Assembly (NCBI GenBank): GCA_947036475.1 | Contig: CAMQRG010000047.1 | Coordinates: forward strand, 1-11,356 | DNA: 11,356 nt | Direction: 5' to 3' | Source of the DNA: an uncultured Clostridia bacterium | GTDB taxonomy: Bacteria; Bacillota; Clostridia; Lachnospirales; Anaerotignaceae | Notes under the pieces: model-generated | What the model was told of the DNA's origin: nothing | What the model saw: only the letters and a program-made list of their open reading frames with translations | Database searches by the model: none | Translations under genes and position numbers: made by a program | Shown here: piece after piece, positions 1-6,791 of the stretch | Position numbering within the stretch: the stretch's first letter is position 1 | How the letters are laid out: every line of letters begins with the position of its first letter

Positions 1-55
1 TTGTGTATTTATTTTTAATGGAACTTTTCCAGGCTGTCCCACACACCCTCAACCT
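1..55. repeat. Exact 55-bp direct repeat, copy A (contig end)
   Basis: Bases 1-55 are identical to 381-435, giving a 380-bp offset. The match stops at base 56 (g, versus t at 436). Its left extent is unknown because the window ends. The copy carries the last codons and 3' flank of the lipoprotein gene. Confidence 0.97.
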
Positions 56-131
56 GCTCCAAAACTTCCGCGCTTACCTCGAAAGAGAATTTTACATCTG
101 TTTTTTCTTTGTTCAATACTACTGCGTTCAT
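15..131 (-). pseudogene. Chimeric 38-codon ORF: trigger factor N-terminus joined to the lipoprotein C-terminus
   Basis: The reading frame starts at ATG 131-129 behind a good ribosome binding site (GGGAGGAG, about 9 nt upstream). It opens with MNAVVLNKEKTDVKFSFEVS, which resembles the start of trigger factor (Tig), the ribosome-bound chaperone and FKBP-type prolyl isomerase. After residue 25 the frame changes, at base 56/55, into VEGVWDSLEKFH and a TAA stop, which is the exact C-terminus of the PrsA/SurA-like gene at 395-1372. Real trigger factors have roughly 430 residues, so this is either a duplication-junction fragment or an assembly chimera, with the true tig continuing elsewhere. The tig assignment rests on about 25 residues plus context (own promoter, leader and ribosome binding site) and is tentative. 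The fusion itself is directly visible. Confidence 0.6.
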
Positions 132-162
132 TGTATGAAGCTCCTCCCTAAAATAGTTGTTC

Positions 163-206
163 CCGGCGGCTGTTCCTGTTTTTTATACGCTGTAATGCGC
201 CGCCGG
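163..206 (-). promoter_or_regulatory. GC-rich hairpin in the tig-like 5' leader
   Basis: Perfect 8-bp arms CCGGCGGC (163-170) and GCCGCCGG (199-206) enclose a 28-nt A/T-rich loop. The hairpin lies inside the roughly 105-nt leader between the predicted transcription start (about 237) and the ribosome binding site at about 140-147. It could be a leader regulatory or stability structure. It matches no riboswitch class I recognise. Confidence 0.5.
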
Positions 207-243
207 TTCCATGCAGTCCGTCATGACCGCACAATCAAAGTCA

Positions 244-272
244 ATTATAGCATACCGTTTTTTGAAAATCTA
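244..272 (-). promoter_or_regulatory. Sigma-A type promoter for the tig-like gene
   Basis: On the minus strand the -10 is a perfect TATAAT (249-244), preceded by TGC (252-250), an extended -10. The -35 position, 17 nt further upstream, is a weak TAGATT (272-267). The predicted start near 237 gives a leader of about 105 nt. Confidence 0.6.
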
Positions 273-288
273 CTGCAAAATGTAAATT

Positions 289-330
289 TTCCTGCCGTTT
301 TGAGCAAAAAATACGCAAAAACGGCAGGAA
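289..330 (-). terminator. Inverted repeat, probable terminator after the lipoprotein gene
   Basis: Arms TTCCTGCCGTTTTG (289-302) and CAAAAACGGCAGGAA (316-330) pair over 14 bp with one bulged A and a 13-nt loop. It sits between the stop of the lipoprotein gene (395) and the next promoter (272-244). The U-tract after the stem on the minus strand is poor (AAAATTT), so termination is likely but not certain. Confidence 0.5.
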
Positions 331-380
331 GAACCTGAAAACCGCAGAGGTTCCGCCCACCCAGTGCATGGGCCGGAGCC

Positions 381-435
381 TTGTGTATTTATTTTTAATG
401 GAACTTTTCCAGGCTGTCCCACACACCCTCAACCT
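381..435. repeat. Exact 55-bp direct repeat, copy B (genuine lipoprotein 3' end)
   Basis: This is the second copy of the 1-55 repeat, in its natural place across the 3' end and downstream flank of the PrsA/SurA-like gene. The length of exactly 55 bases equals a common final k-mer size in short-read assembly (SPAdes/metaSPAdes k=55), which suggests a graph loop. Confidence 0.95.
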
Positions 436-1372
436 TTTCTACTGTCTGCGAAGCCGCCGCCTTATCCATCGCGTTTTCCACATATTCCGCGCGGACAGTA
501 TCGCGGTAAACCTGTTCGGCTGCCGCTTTTACGGTTTCATCTGAAGGCACGTTCCGCTCCAGTACCTCGAATACAAAAAACCTGCCGTTAATCGGAATCG
601 GCCCGACAATATCGCCGACTTCCCAATCCTCCCGCGCGTCAAATACCGTCCGCAGGTAGCCCTGCTCCAGCGTAATTTCCCCGCCGTTCTCCTTATCCTT
701 TGCCGTATCGTCCACATCATATTCTGCAAAAAGCGTGTTGAAATTCTCTCCTGCTCTGGCGCGTTCCGCCGCCTCCTCAGCGCGTTCCGCACTGTCCAGC
801 AGTATGCTGTTCAGCCGCAGTGTGGTATATTCCGCGCGGAGCTGTTCGCGGTTTTCCTCATAGTACCGCTCTATTTCCTCCGGCTCCACTTCACATTCCG
901 CAGCAATGGTTTCATAAACAAGGGAATAGAGGTAAGATGTTTCCATCAGCGGGACCATCTCCTCCATGTCAATCCCCATTTTTTCCAGATCCTCCGGCGA
1001 TACCCCCGCAATAAAATCCTCTGCCGCTGTTTTGGATTCCGCTTTCTGCTCCTCCGTCAAAGCAATGTCGTTTTCGGCGGCATACGCCTTTGCAGCAATC
1101 ACGCTTTGCAGCGTGCTGATCGTTCTTTCTTCCAGCAGTTCATCGGCTGTCTGCCCGTCAAAATCCATATTCCAGACATCTTCCCCTGCGGCAGAAAGAA
1201 AATTCTGCGTCGCTGTATAAAGGTAAACCATATATTCAGACCGTGTAATATTTTCCCCATCTATTTTCAGAACCGTTTCATTGCCTGCAGAGCCAATCCC
1301 GCCTCCGCAGGATGTCAGCCCCAATATGGCAAACAGCAGGAAGCAAAGAAGTCGTTTTGCGTAATTTTTCAT
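395..1372 (-). CDS. PrsA/SurA-like parvulin-type foldase lipoprotein
   Basis: A 325-residue lipoprotein of the SurA_N/PpiC (parvulin) type, expected to help fold exported proteins on the outer face of the cytoplasmic membrane. The start at 1372 is chosen because of AGGAG just upstream and a proper signal peptide (KR at 6-7, hydrophobic core 8-19, lipobox LTSC with lipidated Cys22). The N-terminal chaperone-like helical part spans about 35-175 and is rich in Glu. A parvulin-like segment covers about 183-272, recognisable from the AGENFNTLFAEY and ENGGE stretches and the VGDIVGPI turn. The two conserved parvulin histidines appear replaced: LNSIL has Ser189 where HIL is usual, and GRFFVF has Phe265 where YHII is usual. 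It may therefore be a chaperone without isomerase activity. It lies 101 bp after mfd and has its own promoter. Close naming (prsA versus surA) is not possible from sequence alone. Confidence 0.88.
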   Translation of the reverse strand: MKNYAKRLLCFLLFAILGLTSCGGGIGSAGNETVLKIDGENITRSEYMVYLYTATQNFLSAAGEDVWNMDFDGQTADELLEERTISTLQSVIAAKAYAAENDIALTEEQKAESKTAAEDFIAGVSPEDLEKMGIDMEEMVPLMETSYLYSLVYETIAAECEVEPEEIERYYEENREQLRAEYTTLRLNSILLDSAERAEEAAERARAGENFNTLFAEYDVDDTAKDKENGGEITLEQGYLRTVFDAREDWEVGDIVGPIPINGRFFVFEVLERNVPSDETVKAAAEQVYRDTVRAEYVENAMDKAAASQTVEKVEGVWDSLEKFH

Positions 1373-1447
1373 ATATACTCCTTCTTTCTTTTGAGCCGGC
1401 CCGCGCATTCCATGCGGCAGGGCAAGACCCCTTTGTGTAATGCTTCT

Positions 1448-1476
1448 ATTATACACGTTTTCACAGAATATTTCTA
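1448..1476 (-). promoter_or_regulatory. Promoter of the lipoprotein gene, overlapping the mfd stop
   Basis: On the minus strand there is a perfect TATAAT -10 (1453-1448), a 17-nt spacer and a TAGAAA -35 (1476-1471). The -35 overlaps the TAG stop of mfd. The leader of about 70 nt has no obvious structure. The gene can therefore be transcribed both from pth-mfd and on its own. Confidence 0.6.
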
Positions 1477-4400
1477 GGCTTTCAGTCTATTTAATAAAGT
1501 TTTAATTCCTTCCATCGTTTTTCCTTCCTCGTCCTTTTTCAGCTTCATTGTCAAATAGGGCTTTGCCCCCGCAGTAAAAAGGTAGCGTCCCTTTTCTGAC
1601 GTTATCAGCTCCGTCAGCCGCACAGGGTCGATATTCGGCGAAGAATGAAATTCCAGCAGGATATTCCCATGCTTCTGGCTGATTGCCGTAATACCCAGCG
1701 CGTGCGCGTCTGCCTTCACCAACACAATTTCCAGCAGTGCCTGTACGCTTTTCGGCAGGTCGCCGTAGCGGTCCTCCATCTCCTCCTGCATATCATAATA
1801 TTCCTCCTGCGTACGTATCCCCGCGATTTTTTTATACAGCTCCATGCGCTGCTCCTGATTTTTGATATAAAATTCGGGGATATATGCGCTGATATTCAAA
1901 TCCACAGATGTCTCAAATTCCTCCGGCTTCGTTTCGCCTTTCAGCGTCTGCACTTCCTCGTCAAGCAGGCGGCAATACATATCATACCCTACGGATTCCA
2001 TATGTCCATGCTGTTCTGCGCCAAGCAGATTGCCCGCACCGCGTATTTCCAAATCCCGCATGGCAATCTTGAAGCCCGAGCCAAACTCCGTAAATTCGCG
2101 TATGGTCTGCAAACGCTTTTCCGCCGCCTCTTTCAGCATTTTGTCCCGCCGGTACATCAGATATGCATAGGCGATGCGGTTACTCCGCCCCACCCGCCCG
2201 CGCAGCTGGTAAAGCTGGGAAAGCCCCATGCGGTCGGCGTCCTGTATGATAATCGTATTCACGTTGGAAATATCCATGCCCGTCTCGATGATGGTCGTAC
2301 AGACCAAAACGTCCAGTTCCCCGCTGATAAATTCTTCCATGATATTTTCCAGTTCCCGTTCGGACATCTGCCCATGCGCGTAAGCGATGCGGGCATGGGG
2401 AATCAGCTTTTGCAGACGAAACGCCTCCTCGCTGATAGATTCCACCCTGTTGTAAAGGTAATACACCTGCCCGCCGCGCGCAATCTCCCTGTGTATGGCC
2501 TCGCGGACAAATTCCGGATTATTTTCCATAACATATGTCTGTACAGGGCGGCGTTCCTGCGGCGGTTCCTCCAGAATACTCATATCGCGTATCCCTGCAA
2601 GACTCATGTGCAGCGTGCGGGGGATTGGTGTCGCCGTCAGCGTCAGCACGCCAACGTTTTCCCGCAGGCGCTTCAGTTTTTCCTTGTGCGCCACGCCGAA
2701 CCGCTGTTCTTCGTCCACAATGACAAGCCCCAGATCCTTGAATTTTACGTCCTTGGACAAAAGTCTGTGCGTGCCGATGAGGATATCAGAATAGCCTCGT
2801 TCCATGTTTTTCAGGCTTTCCTTCTGCTGTTTGGGCGTGCGGAAACGCGAAAGCAGTTCCATTTTCACAGGATAGCCCGCCATGCGCTGCACAAAGGTAT
2901 TGTAATGCTGCTGTGCCAGTATCGTGGTCGGCACTAGGAACGCTACCTGCTTGCCCTCCTGCGCCGCCTTGAACGCCGCGCGAATGGCAACTTCCGTTTT
3001 TCCGTAGCCCACATCGCCGCAGATAAGCCGGTCCATTACCTTGCCGCTCTCCATATCCTTTTTTACGTCCTCAATGGCGTTCAGCTGGTCGTCCGTTTCC
3101 TCAAAGGGAAAGGATTCCTCAAATTCCTTCTGCCATACCGTATCTGCGCCGTAAGCATAGCCCTGAGCCGCCGCACGTCTGGCGTAAAGCGCGACCAAAT
3201 CCTCCGCCAGTATCTTTACGGCTGTCCGCGCCTTCGTCTTGGCCTTCGCCCAGTCCTGCCCGCCCAGTTTGTTCAGCTTCGGGGCTGCGCTGCCTGTGCC
3301 GATATATTTCTGTACCATATCCATCTGACTGACAGGCACGAACAAATTCCCGCCATCGCGGTAGGATATTTTCATATAATCCTTTTCCACGCCTTCTACA
3401 GAAATTTTTTCCAGCCCGCGGAATACACCGATGCCATGGTTATCGTGCACCACATAATCGCCGATATGCAGGTCTGTGAAACTCTCTATGGAAGCCTCTG
3501 TTTTTTTGCGCTTTTTGCGGCGTTTTTTCCCTTTCCCGCCAAAAAGTTCATTATCACAGAATACGGCAAAATGAATAAACGGATATTGGAACCCCCGCGC
3601 AAGGCTGCCCCGCGCCACCCAGACCGCACCTTTCGGCACAGGCTTTTCCAGACCTTCTACAAAAGCCGCCTCCAGGCCCATTCCGCCCAGTTCCGCCGCA
3701 ACCCTCTGCGCCCTCGTGCCGGAGGAAGTCAGTATCAGCGTGCGATAATTGTTTTTCTTCAAAAACTGCAATTCCTCACAGAATAAATCTGCCCTTTGCT
3801 GGAAAGACGGTGTGGAACGCGTTGCAAAATCGGCAATGCATTTCGGGCTGAAATCCGCCGCGCGCTGGCTCAGACCAGCCAGAAGCACAGCAGAAAAACT
3901 CTCCGCCTGCCGTAAAAGTTCTGTATAATCGAAAAACATACGGCTCTGCCCCGGCATCAGGTAGCCCTGCGCAATGCGGCCTTTCACGCTTTCGTTGTAT
4001 TCTTCCGTCAGCGTGTCCATATGCTCCCGTATGCGTTCCGGCTCGTCGAAGCAAAGCAGCGTGTCCTTCGGCAGATAGGAAAACAGGCTGACTGTTTTTT
4101 CATAAAAATAATCCACATAAGCCCCCGGGGCGGCAAGCGTTTTTTCTGCCCGCAGGCGTTCTGCGTCCTCGCCAACTGTTTCCCGCAGGCGTTCCGCCGC
4201 TTCTTCCGTCCCCTTTTTTTCAAGGTTTTCCAGCGTTTTCGCAAATTCCTTCGCAATGCGTCCGGCCGCTTTTTCTGCGCATTCTTCCTCAAAAACCAGT
4301 TCACGCATGGGAAAAATGACGGTTTCGTCCAGCTTTTCTATGGAGCGCTGGCTCTGCGCGTCCATGCTTCGTATAGAATCAATTTCATCGTCCCAAAACT

Positions 4401-4977
4401 CAATGCGCACAGCGTCCTCCGCCGTCAGTGACCAGATATCCAGTATTCCGCCGCGCAGACTGAACTGCCCCGGGCTTTCCACAAGTTCACATCGCTCATA
4501 GCCCATCACCACAAGGCGGCGGCTCAGTTCGGAAATTTCCGCCGTATCCCCCGCTTTCAGGCGCAGTAAAAAGCCGGAAAAGACCTCCTTCTCCGGATAT
4601 TTGTCCATCAACGCCTCCATTGGCGCAACAATAACAGGGCAGTCCCCCGTCAAAACCCGTTCCAGCGTGGCAAACCTCTGGCGGTTCATTTCCATGCTGT
4701 GTACGTCCGCACTGTAAAAAAGGATATCCTTTGCCGGATAATAAGCGCAGTCCTTCTGTAAAAATGCCATGTCCTCCAAAATCTCCCGCGCACGCAGTTC
4801 ACTGTATGTCAGCACCAGCAGGGGACGCCGGATATGTTCCCGCAGACAGAGCAGGAAGTGGCTCTTTGCCGCGTCAATAATGCCCGTCGCAAAAACGGGT
4901 GTATGCCCCTGTTCAATCCCCTCCAAAATCTGCTGGTAACTTTCCATCTCCAGCATCGGTTCCGTCAAACTCTTCAT
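1474..4977 (-). CDS. mfd: Transcription-repair coupling factor Mfd
   Basis: A 1167-residue ATP-driven DNA translocase that displaces RNA polymerase stalled at DNA lesions and recruits UvrA. The length matches the family (about 1150-1180). Visible in order: the UvrB-homology module (about 1-340); a very basic linker (GKKRRKKRKK, about 480-490); the RNA-polymerase-interacting CarD-like domain (about 500-560, starting DLHIGDYVVHDNHGIGVF); the superfamily 2 helicase core with Walker A GDVGYGKT (Lys660) and DEEQ box at 755-758; the second RecA lobe with TTIIETGMDI and QLRGRVGRS; and a C-terminal TRCF domain (about 1010-1110). All motor motifs are intact. The ATG overlaps the pth stop as ATGA (4977-4974), with an SD-like GAGGTGA inside the end of pth, so translation is probably coupled. 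It is transcribed from the pth promoter. Confidence 0.98.
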   Translation of the reverse strand: MKSLTEPMLEMESYQQILEGIEQGHTPVFATGIIDAAKSHFLLCLREHIRRPLLVLTYSELRAREILEDMAFLQKDCAYYPAKDILFYSADVHSMEMNRQRFATLERVLTGDCPVIVAPMEALMDKYPEKEVFSGFLLRLKAGDTAEISELSRRLVVMGYERCELVESPGQFSLRGGILDIWSLTAEDAVRIEFWDDEIDSIRSMDAQSQRSIEKLDETVIFPMRELVFEEECAEKAAGRIAKEFAKTLENLEKKGTEEAAERLRETVGEDAERLRAEKTLAAPGAYVDYFYEKTVSLFSYLPKDTLLCFDEPERIREHMDTLTEEYNESVKGRIAQGYLMPGQSRMFFDYTELLRQAESFSAVLLAGLSQRAADFSPKCIADFATRSTPSFQQRADLFCEELQFLKKNNYRTLILTSSGTRAQRVAAELGGMGLEAAFVEGLEKPVPKGAVWVARGSLARGFQYPFIHFAVFCDNELFGGKGKKRRKKRKKTEASIESFTDLHIGDYVVHDNHGIGVFRGLEKISVEGVEKDYMKISYRDGGNLFVPVSQMDMVQKYIGTGSAAPKLNKLGGQDWAKAKTKARTAVKILAEDLVALYARRAAAQGYAYGADTVWQKEFEESFPFEETDDQLNAIEDVKKDMESGKVMDRLICGDVGYGKTEVAIRAAFKAAQEGKQVAFLVPTTILAQQHYNTFVQRMAGYPVKMELLSRFRTPKQQKESLKNMERGYSDILIGTHRLLSKDVKFKDLGLVIVDEEQRFGVAHKEKLKRLRENVGVLTLTATPIPRTLHMSLAGIRDMSILEEPPQERRPVQTYVMENNPEFVREAIHREIARGGQVYYLYNRVESISEEAFRLQKLIPHARIAYAHGQMSERELENIMEEFISGELDVLVCTTIIETGMDISNVNTIIIQDADRMGLSQLYQLRGRVGRSNRIAYAYLMYRRDKMLKEAAEKRLQTIREFTEFGSGFKIAMRDLEIRGAGNLLGAEQHGHMESVGYDMYCRLLDEEVQTLKGETKPEEFETSVDLNISAYIPEFYIKNQEQRMELYKKIAGIRTQEEYYDMQEEMEDRYGDLPKSVQALLEIVLVKADAHALGITAISQKHGNILLEFHSSPNIDPVRLTELITSEKGRYLFTAGAKPYLTMKLKKDEEGKTMEGIKTLLNRLKA

Positions 4978-5660
4978 GCCTTCACCTCATTTTCCGTTTC
5001 CGGCTTAGGCTCTTTCGGCTCCTTGGGCTGTTTCGGCTCTTTGGGAGGCTTCGGCCTCTGGTTGATGCGGTTCATCGCTTCATTGATGCCGCGGGACAGT
5101 ATCAGCTCCACGCCCTGTGCCGCCTTATCCATGCCCTGCTCCACCAGCGGCAGAGCGTCCGCGTCAAATTTCGCAAGCACATAATCCGCCAGATCCCAGC
5201 CGTTCGGCTTTTCCCCGATGCCGACTTTAATGCGCCAGAATTCATCTGTGCCCATCTGCGCAATGATGTTGCGAATGCCGTTATGCCCGCCATGGCTGCC
5301 CTTTTCGCGGATGCGCACGCTCCCCGCCGGCAGGCTGGTGTCATCGAATATCACGACAAACCTGTCCTGCGGTATTTTATAAAAATTCACGATTTCCCGC
5401 ACGCTTTCTCCGCTGAGGTTCATGAAGGTCTGCGGCTTGATGAGCAGTACGCGTTTCCCGCCAATCGTCCCATCACCCACAAACGCCCTGTGCTTGAATT
5501 TCGTAACGTCAATGCCATGCTTTTCCGCCAGCCTGTCTATCACATGAAAGCCAACATTATGCTTGGTTTCCTCATACTGCCGCCCGGGATTGCCCAGCCC
5601 GACAATGGCAAAAAATTCCTGCCCTCGCTCCTGATTTTTGAATCTGTCAAATAACCCCAT
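4974..5660 (-). CDS. pth: Peptidyl-tRNA hydrolase with a Pro/Lys/Glu tail
   Basis: A 228-residue bacterial Pth, which cleaves peptidyl-tRNA released from stalled ribosomes and returns free tRNA. The catalytic and substrate residues of the family are all visible: Asn24 (GLGNPG), His34 (KHNVGF), Asn81 (PQTFMNLSG), Asp106 (FDDTSLPAG) and Asn127 (GGHNG). The start at 5660 is preferred over an ATG five codons upstream because GGAGG sits 7 nt before it. Compared with the usual 185-195 residues there are two additions: about 13 residues at the N-terminus (MGLFDRFKNQERG) and a tail of about 28 residues from 200 on, made of KPPKEPKQPKEPKEPKP and an acidic end, surely disordered. It is first in a pth-mfd unit, a common Firmicutes order. 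Confidence 0.96.
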   Translation of the reverse strand: MGLFDRFKNQERGQEFFAIVGLGNPGRQYEETKHNVGFHVIDRLAEKHGIDVTKFKHRAFVGDGTIGGKRVLLIKPQTFMNLSGESVREIVNFYKIPQDRFVVIFDDTSLPAGSVRIREKGSHGGHNGIRNIIAQMGTDEFWRIKVGIGEKPNGWDLADYVLAKFDADALPLVEQGMDKAAQGVELILSRGINEAMNRINQRPKPPKEPKQPKEPKEPKPETENEVKA

Positions 5661-5701
5661 TTCGTTTCCTCCCATATTCTTACAATATCAAAACACAGCG
5701 G

Positions 5702-5729
5702 AAAGCCCTAATCCTAAAATTAGAGCTTT
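5702..5729 (-). promoter_or_regulatory. Hairpin in the pth leader
   Basis: Arms 5702-5712 (AAAGCCCTAAT) and 5719-5729 (ATTAGAGCTTT) form an 11-bp stem with a 6-nt loop. On the minus-strand RNA the single non-Watson-Crick position is a G-U wobble, while on the plus strand it would be a C-A mismatch. Flanking GGAAA/TTTCC extends the stem with a bulge. It lies about 35 nt after the predicted pth start and has no U-tract, so it is more likely a leader structure than a terminator. Confidence 0.4.
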
Positions 5730-5769
5730 TCCGAAATTTTATGCAGTTTTTCCAATAACAGTATGGTAC

Positions 5770-5798
5770 AGTATAGCATAAAACGATGCAGATTTCAA
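5770..5798 (-). promoter_or_regulatory. Strong promoter for pth-mfd
   Basis: On the minus strand the -35 is TTGAAA (5798-5793), followed by a 17-nt spacer and a TATACT -10 (5775-5770) with an extended TGC just before it. The predicted start near 5763 gives a leader of about 100 nt. It is divergent to the promoter at 5844-5872. Confidence 0.75.
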
Positions 5799-5843
5799 TG
5801 TTTCCGCGTAAAATGCGGGAAATTTCAGCCCGAACGCCTGCCC

Positions 5844-5872
5844 TTGACAGGAAAAGCCGCGTCAGGTAACAT
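5844..5872 (+). promoter_or_regulatory. Promoter of the DHFR-fold reductase gene
   Basis: A perfect TTGACA -35 (5844-5849), a 17-nt spacer and a TAACAT -10 (5867-5872) lie about 30 nt before the ATG. AAAGGAGG at 5888-5895 is the ribosome binding site. Confidence 0.65.
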
Positions 5873-5903
5873 AACTGTAAATCTATCAAAGGAGGTCGGG
5901 AAA

Positions 5904-6434
5904 ATGCGCAAAGCAGTTCTTTATATCGCAATGAGTCTGGACGGGTATATCGCAGACAGAAACGGCGGCGTCGGCTGGCTGTCCGGTCATGGTACGGAAG
6001 AAAATTCCGGTTCCTATGAAGCGTTTGCGGAAAGTGTGGATACTGTTATTATGGGCTGGAACACCTATGAGCAGATTGTGACGGAACTTTCCCCTGAAAG
6101 CTGGGTCTACGAGGGCAAGCAGAGCTATATCGTGACGCACCGAAAACAGGCGGCGAAGGACGGTATCCTTTTCACAGACGAATCCCCCGTTTCCCTGATA
6201 GAACGGCTGAAACAGGAGGGCGGAAAGGATATCTGGGTCTGCGGCGGCGCAAGCCTTGTACAGCAGGCAATTGCGGCTGGTCTGATTGACGTGTACCGGA
6301 TTTCCGTCATACCGGTTATACTCGGCAGCGGCGTCCGCCTGTTCGGAGAAACGGTGCAGGAACACCTCCTGCATCTGAAAGATGTACAGACGTATGACGG
6401 CATCGCTGAGCTGATTTATGAAAAACGGGAATAA
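5904..6434 (+). CDS. Dihydrofolate reductase-fold protein (RibD C-terminal domain family)
   Basis: A 176-residue single-domain protein of the RibD_C/DHFR-like family (YyaP/YwjB type), probably a cytoplasmic NAD(P)H-dependent reductase of unknown substrate. Family marks: the N-terminal strand IAMSLDGYIADRNG (8-21) with GWL; MGWNTYEQ (50-57), where many relatives have MGRxTYE; and the dinucleotide-binding VCGGASLVQQAI (112-123), followed by IPVILGSGVRLFG (136-148). Residues 8-30 resemble the DHFR start, but this family is not shown to reduce dihydrofolate. The ATG at 5904 is preferred over upstream in-frame starts because of AAAGGAGG at the right distance and the promoter just upstream. Its neighbour fhs-folD is also folate-related, but this gene has its own promoter and lies upstream of the riboswitch, so a shared role is only a possibility. 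Confidence 0.88.
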   Translation: MRKAVLYIAMSLDGYIADRNGGVGWLSGHGTEENSGSYEAFAESVDTVIMGWNTYEQIVTELSPESWVYEGKQSYIVTHRKQAAKDGILFTDESPVSLIERLKQEGGKDIWVCGGASLVQQAIAAGLIDVYRISVIPVILGSGVRLFGETVQEHLLHLKDVQTYDGIAELIYEKRE

Positions 6435-6616
6435 AAGTCTTTTCCATACAGAATACCAAAAAACCGCGGAAAAAGCAGAATGAGTTACCAGATACGCATA
6501 GATTCGGAAAAGTCGGGAGATACTCCGGATATAAGATTCCGTATCCTGATTGGCCTCAAAGGGCTGCCCGAACATCGGACCCAAAATTCCGAAAACCGCC
6601 GTTTTTCAATTTCCCA
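6435..6616. other. Intergenic stretch without recognised features
   Basis: Between the reductase stop and the fhs promoter. I see only a short inverted repeat (GGATA...TATCC, near 6529-6553), no T-tract terminator and no ORF with a ribosome binding site. Confidence 0.5.
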
Positions 6617-6645
6617 TTGACAAAGGCAGAGCGGTATAGTACCAT
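6617..6645 (+). promoter_or_regulatory. Promoter of fhs-folD
   Basis: A perfect TTGACA (6617-6622) with a TACCAT -10 (6640-6645) at 17-nt spacing, which would start the RNA just before the riboswitch P1 stem. A better-looking TATAGT (6635-6640) is only 12 nt from this -35, so it would need another -35 that I do not see. Confidence 0.6.
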
Positions 6646-6651
6646 TGCAGT

Positions 6652-6749
6652 AGAGGTCATATGACTGACGGAAGTGGAAGTAACCACATGAAGTATGACT
6701 GTTGAAGGCCGACCGTCTGGGCGAGAACGCTTGGACTGCGGCCTTTTTT
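6652..6749 (+). ncRNA. ZTP (pfl) riboswitch upstream of fhs
   Basis: The pattern fits the pfl/ZTP riboswitch class. The P1 stem is GTCATA (6656-6661) with TATGAC (6694-6699). The GACTGACGG core follows P1, then a small stem GTGG...CCAC. The conserved 3' element CCGTCTGGGC (6713-6722) contains CCGT, which can form the pseudoknot with ACGG (6668-6671). The 3' element lies inside a terminator hairpin. ZTP (the triphosphate of the purine intermediate ZMP/AICAR) accumulates when 10-formyl-THF is short. Binding should stabilise the pseudoknot and prevent termination, raising fhs-folD expression. Genes for formyl-THF synthesis are the classic targets of this class. Confidence 0.88.
6705..6749 (+). 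terminator. Riboswitch-controlled intrinsic terminator
   Basis: Stem AAGGCCG (6705-6711) with CGGCCTT (6739-6745), extended inside by GTC/GAC and GGGCG/CGCTT around an AGAA loop, is followed by six T (6744-6749). The 5' side and loop overlap the conserved ZTP 3' element, which is the expected arrangement for transcriptional control. Confidence 0.85.
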
Positions 6750-6791
6750 CGTGGCAGTCCAGATTTCAGGAGCATGAAAGGAGATTTTTGC

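Noticed and set aside
3..338. 111-codon plus-strand frame at the left end
   Set aside because: Runs antisense through the tig-like start, its promoter and an inverted repeat, with no ribosome binding site.
1645..2937. 430-codon open frame on the plus strand
   Set aside because: Antisense to intact mfd, no ribosome binding site, and a His/Phe/Arg-rich composition typical of a shadow frame.
4899..5654. 251-codon open frame on the plus strand
   Set aside because: Antisense to pth and the start of mfd, both of which have complete catalytic motifs.
5763..5903. N-terminal extension of the DHFR-fold protein
   Set aside because: Would be translated from sequence containing its own promoter. ATG 5904 has AAAGGAGG and the conserved family start.
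5680..5931. 83-codon minus-strand frame upstream of pth
   Set aside because: It covers both divergent promoters and the pth leader, with no ribosome binding site.
6702..6791. N-terminal extension of fhs back to 6702
   Set aside because: These codons overlap the ZTP riboswitch terminator, and the ATG at 6792 has the ribosome binding site and the family start.
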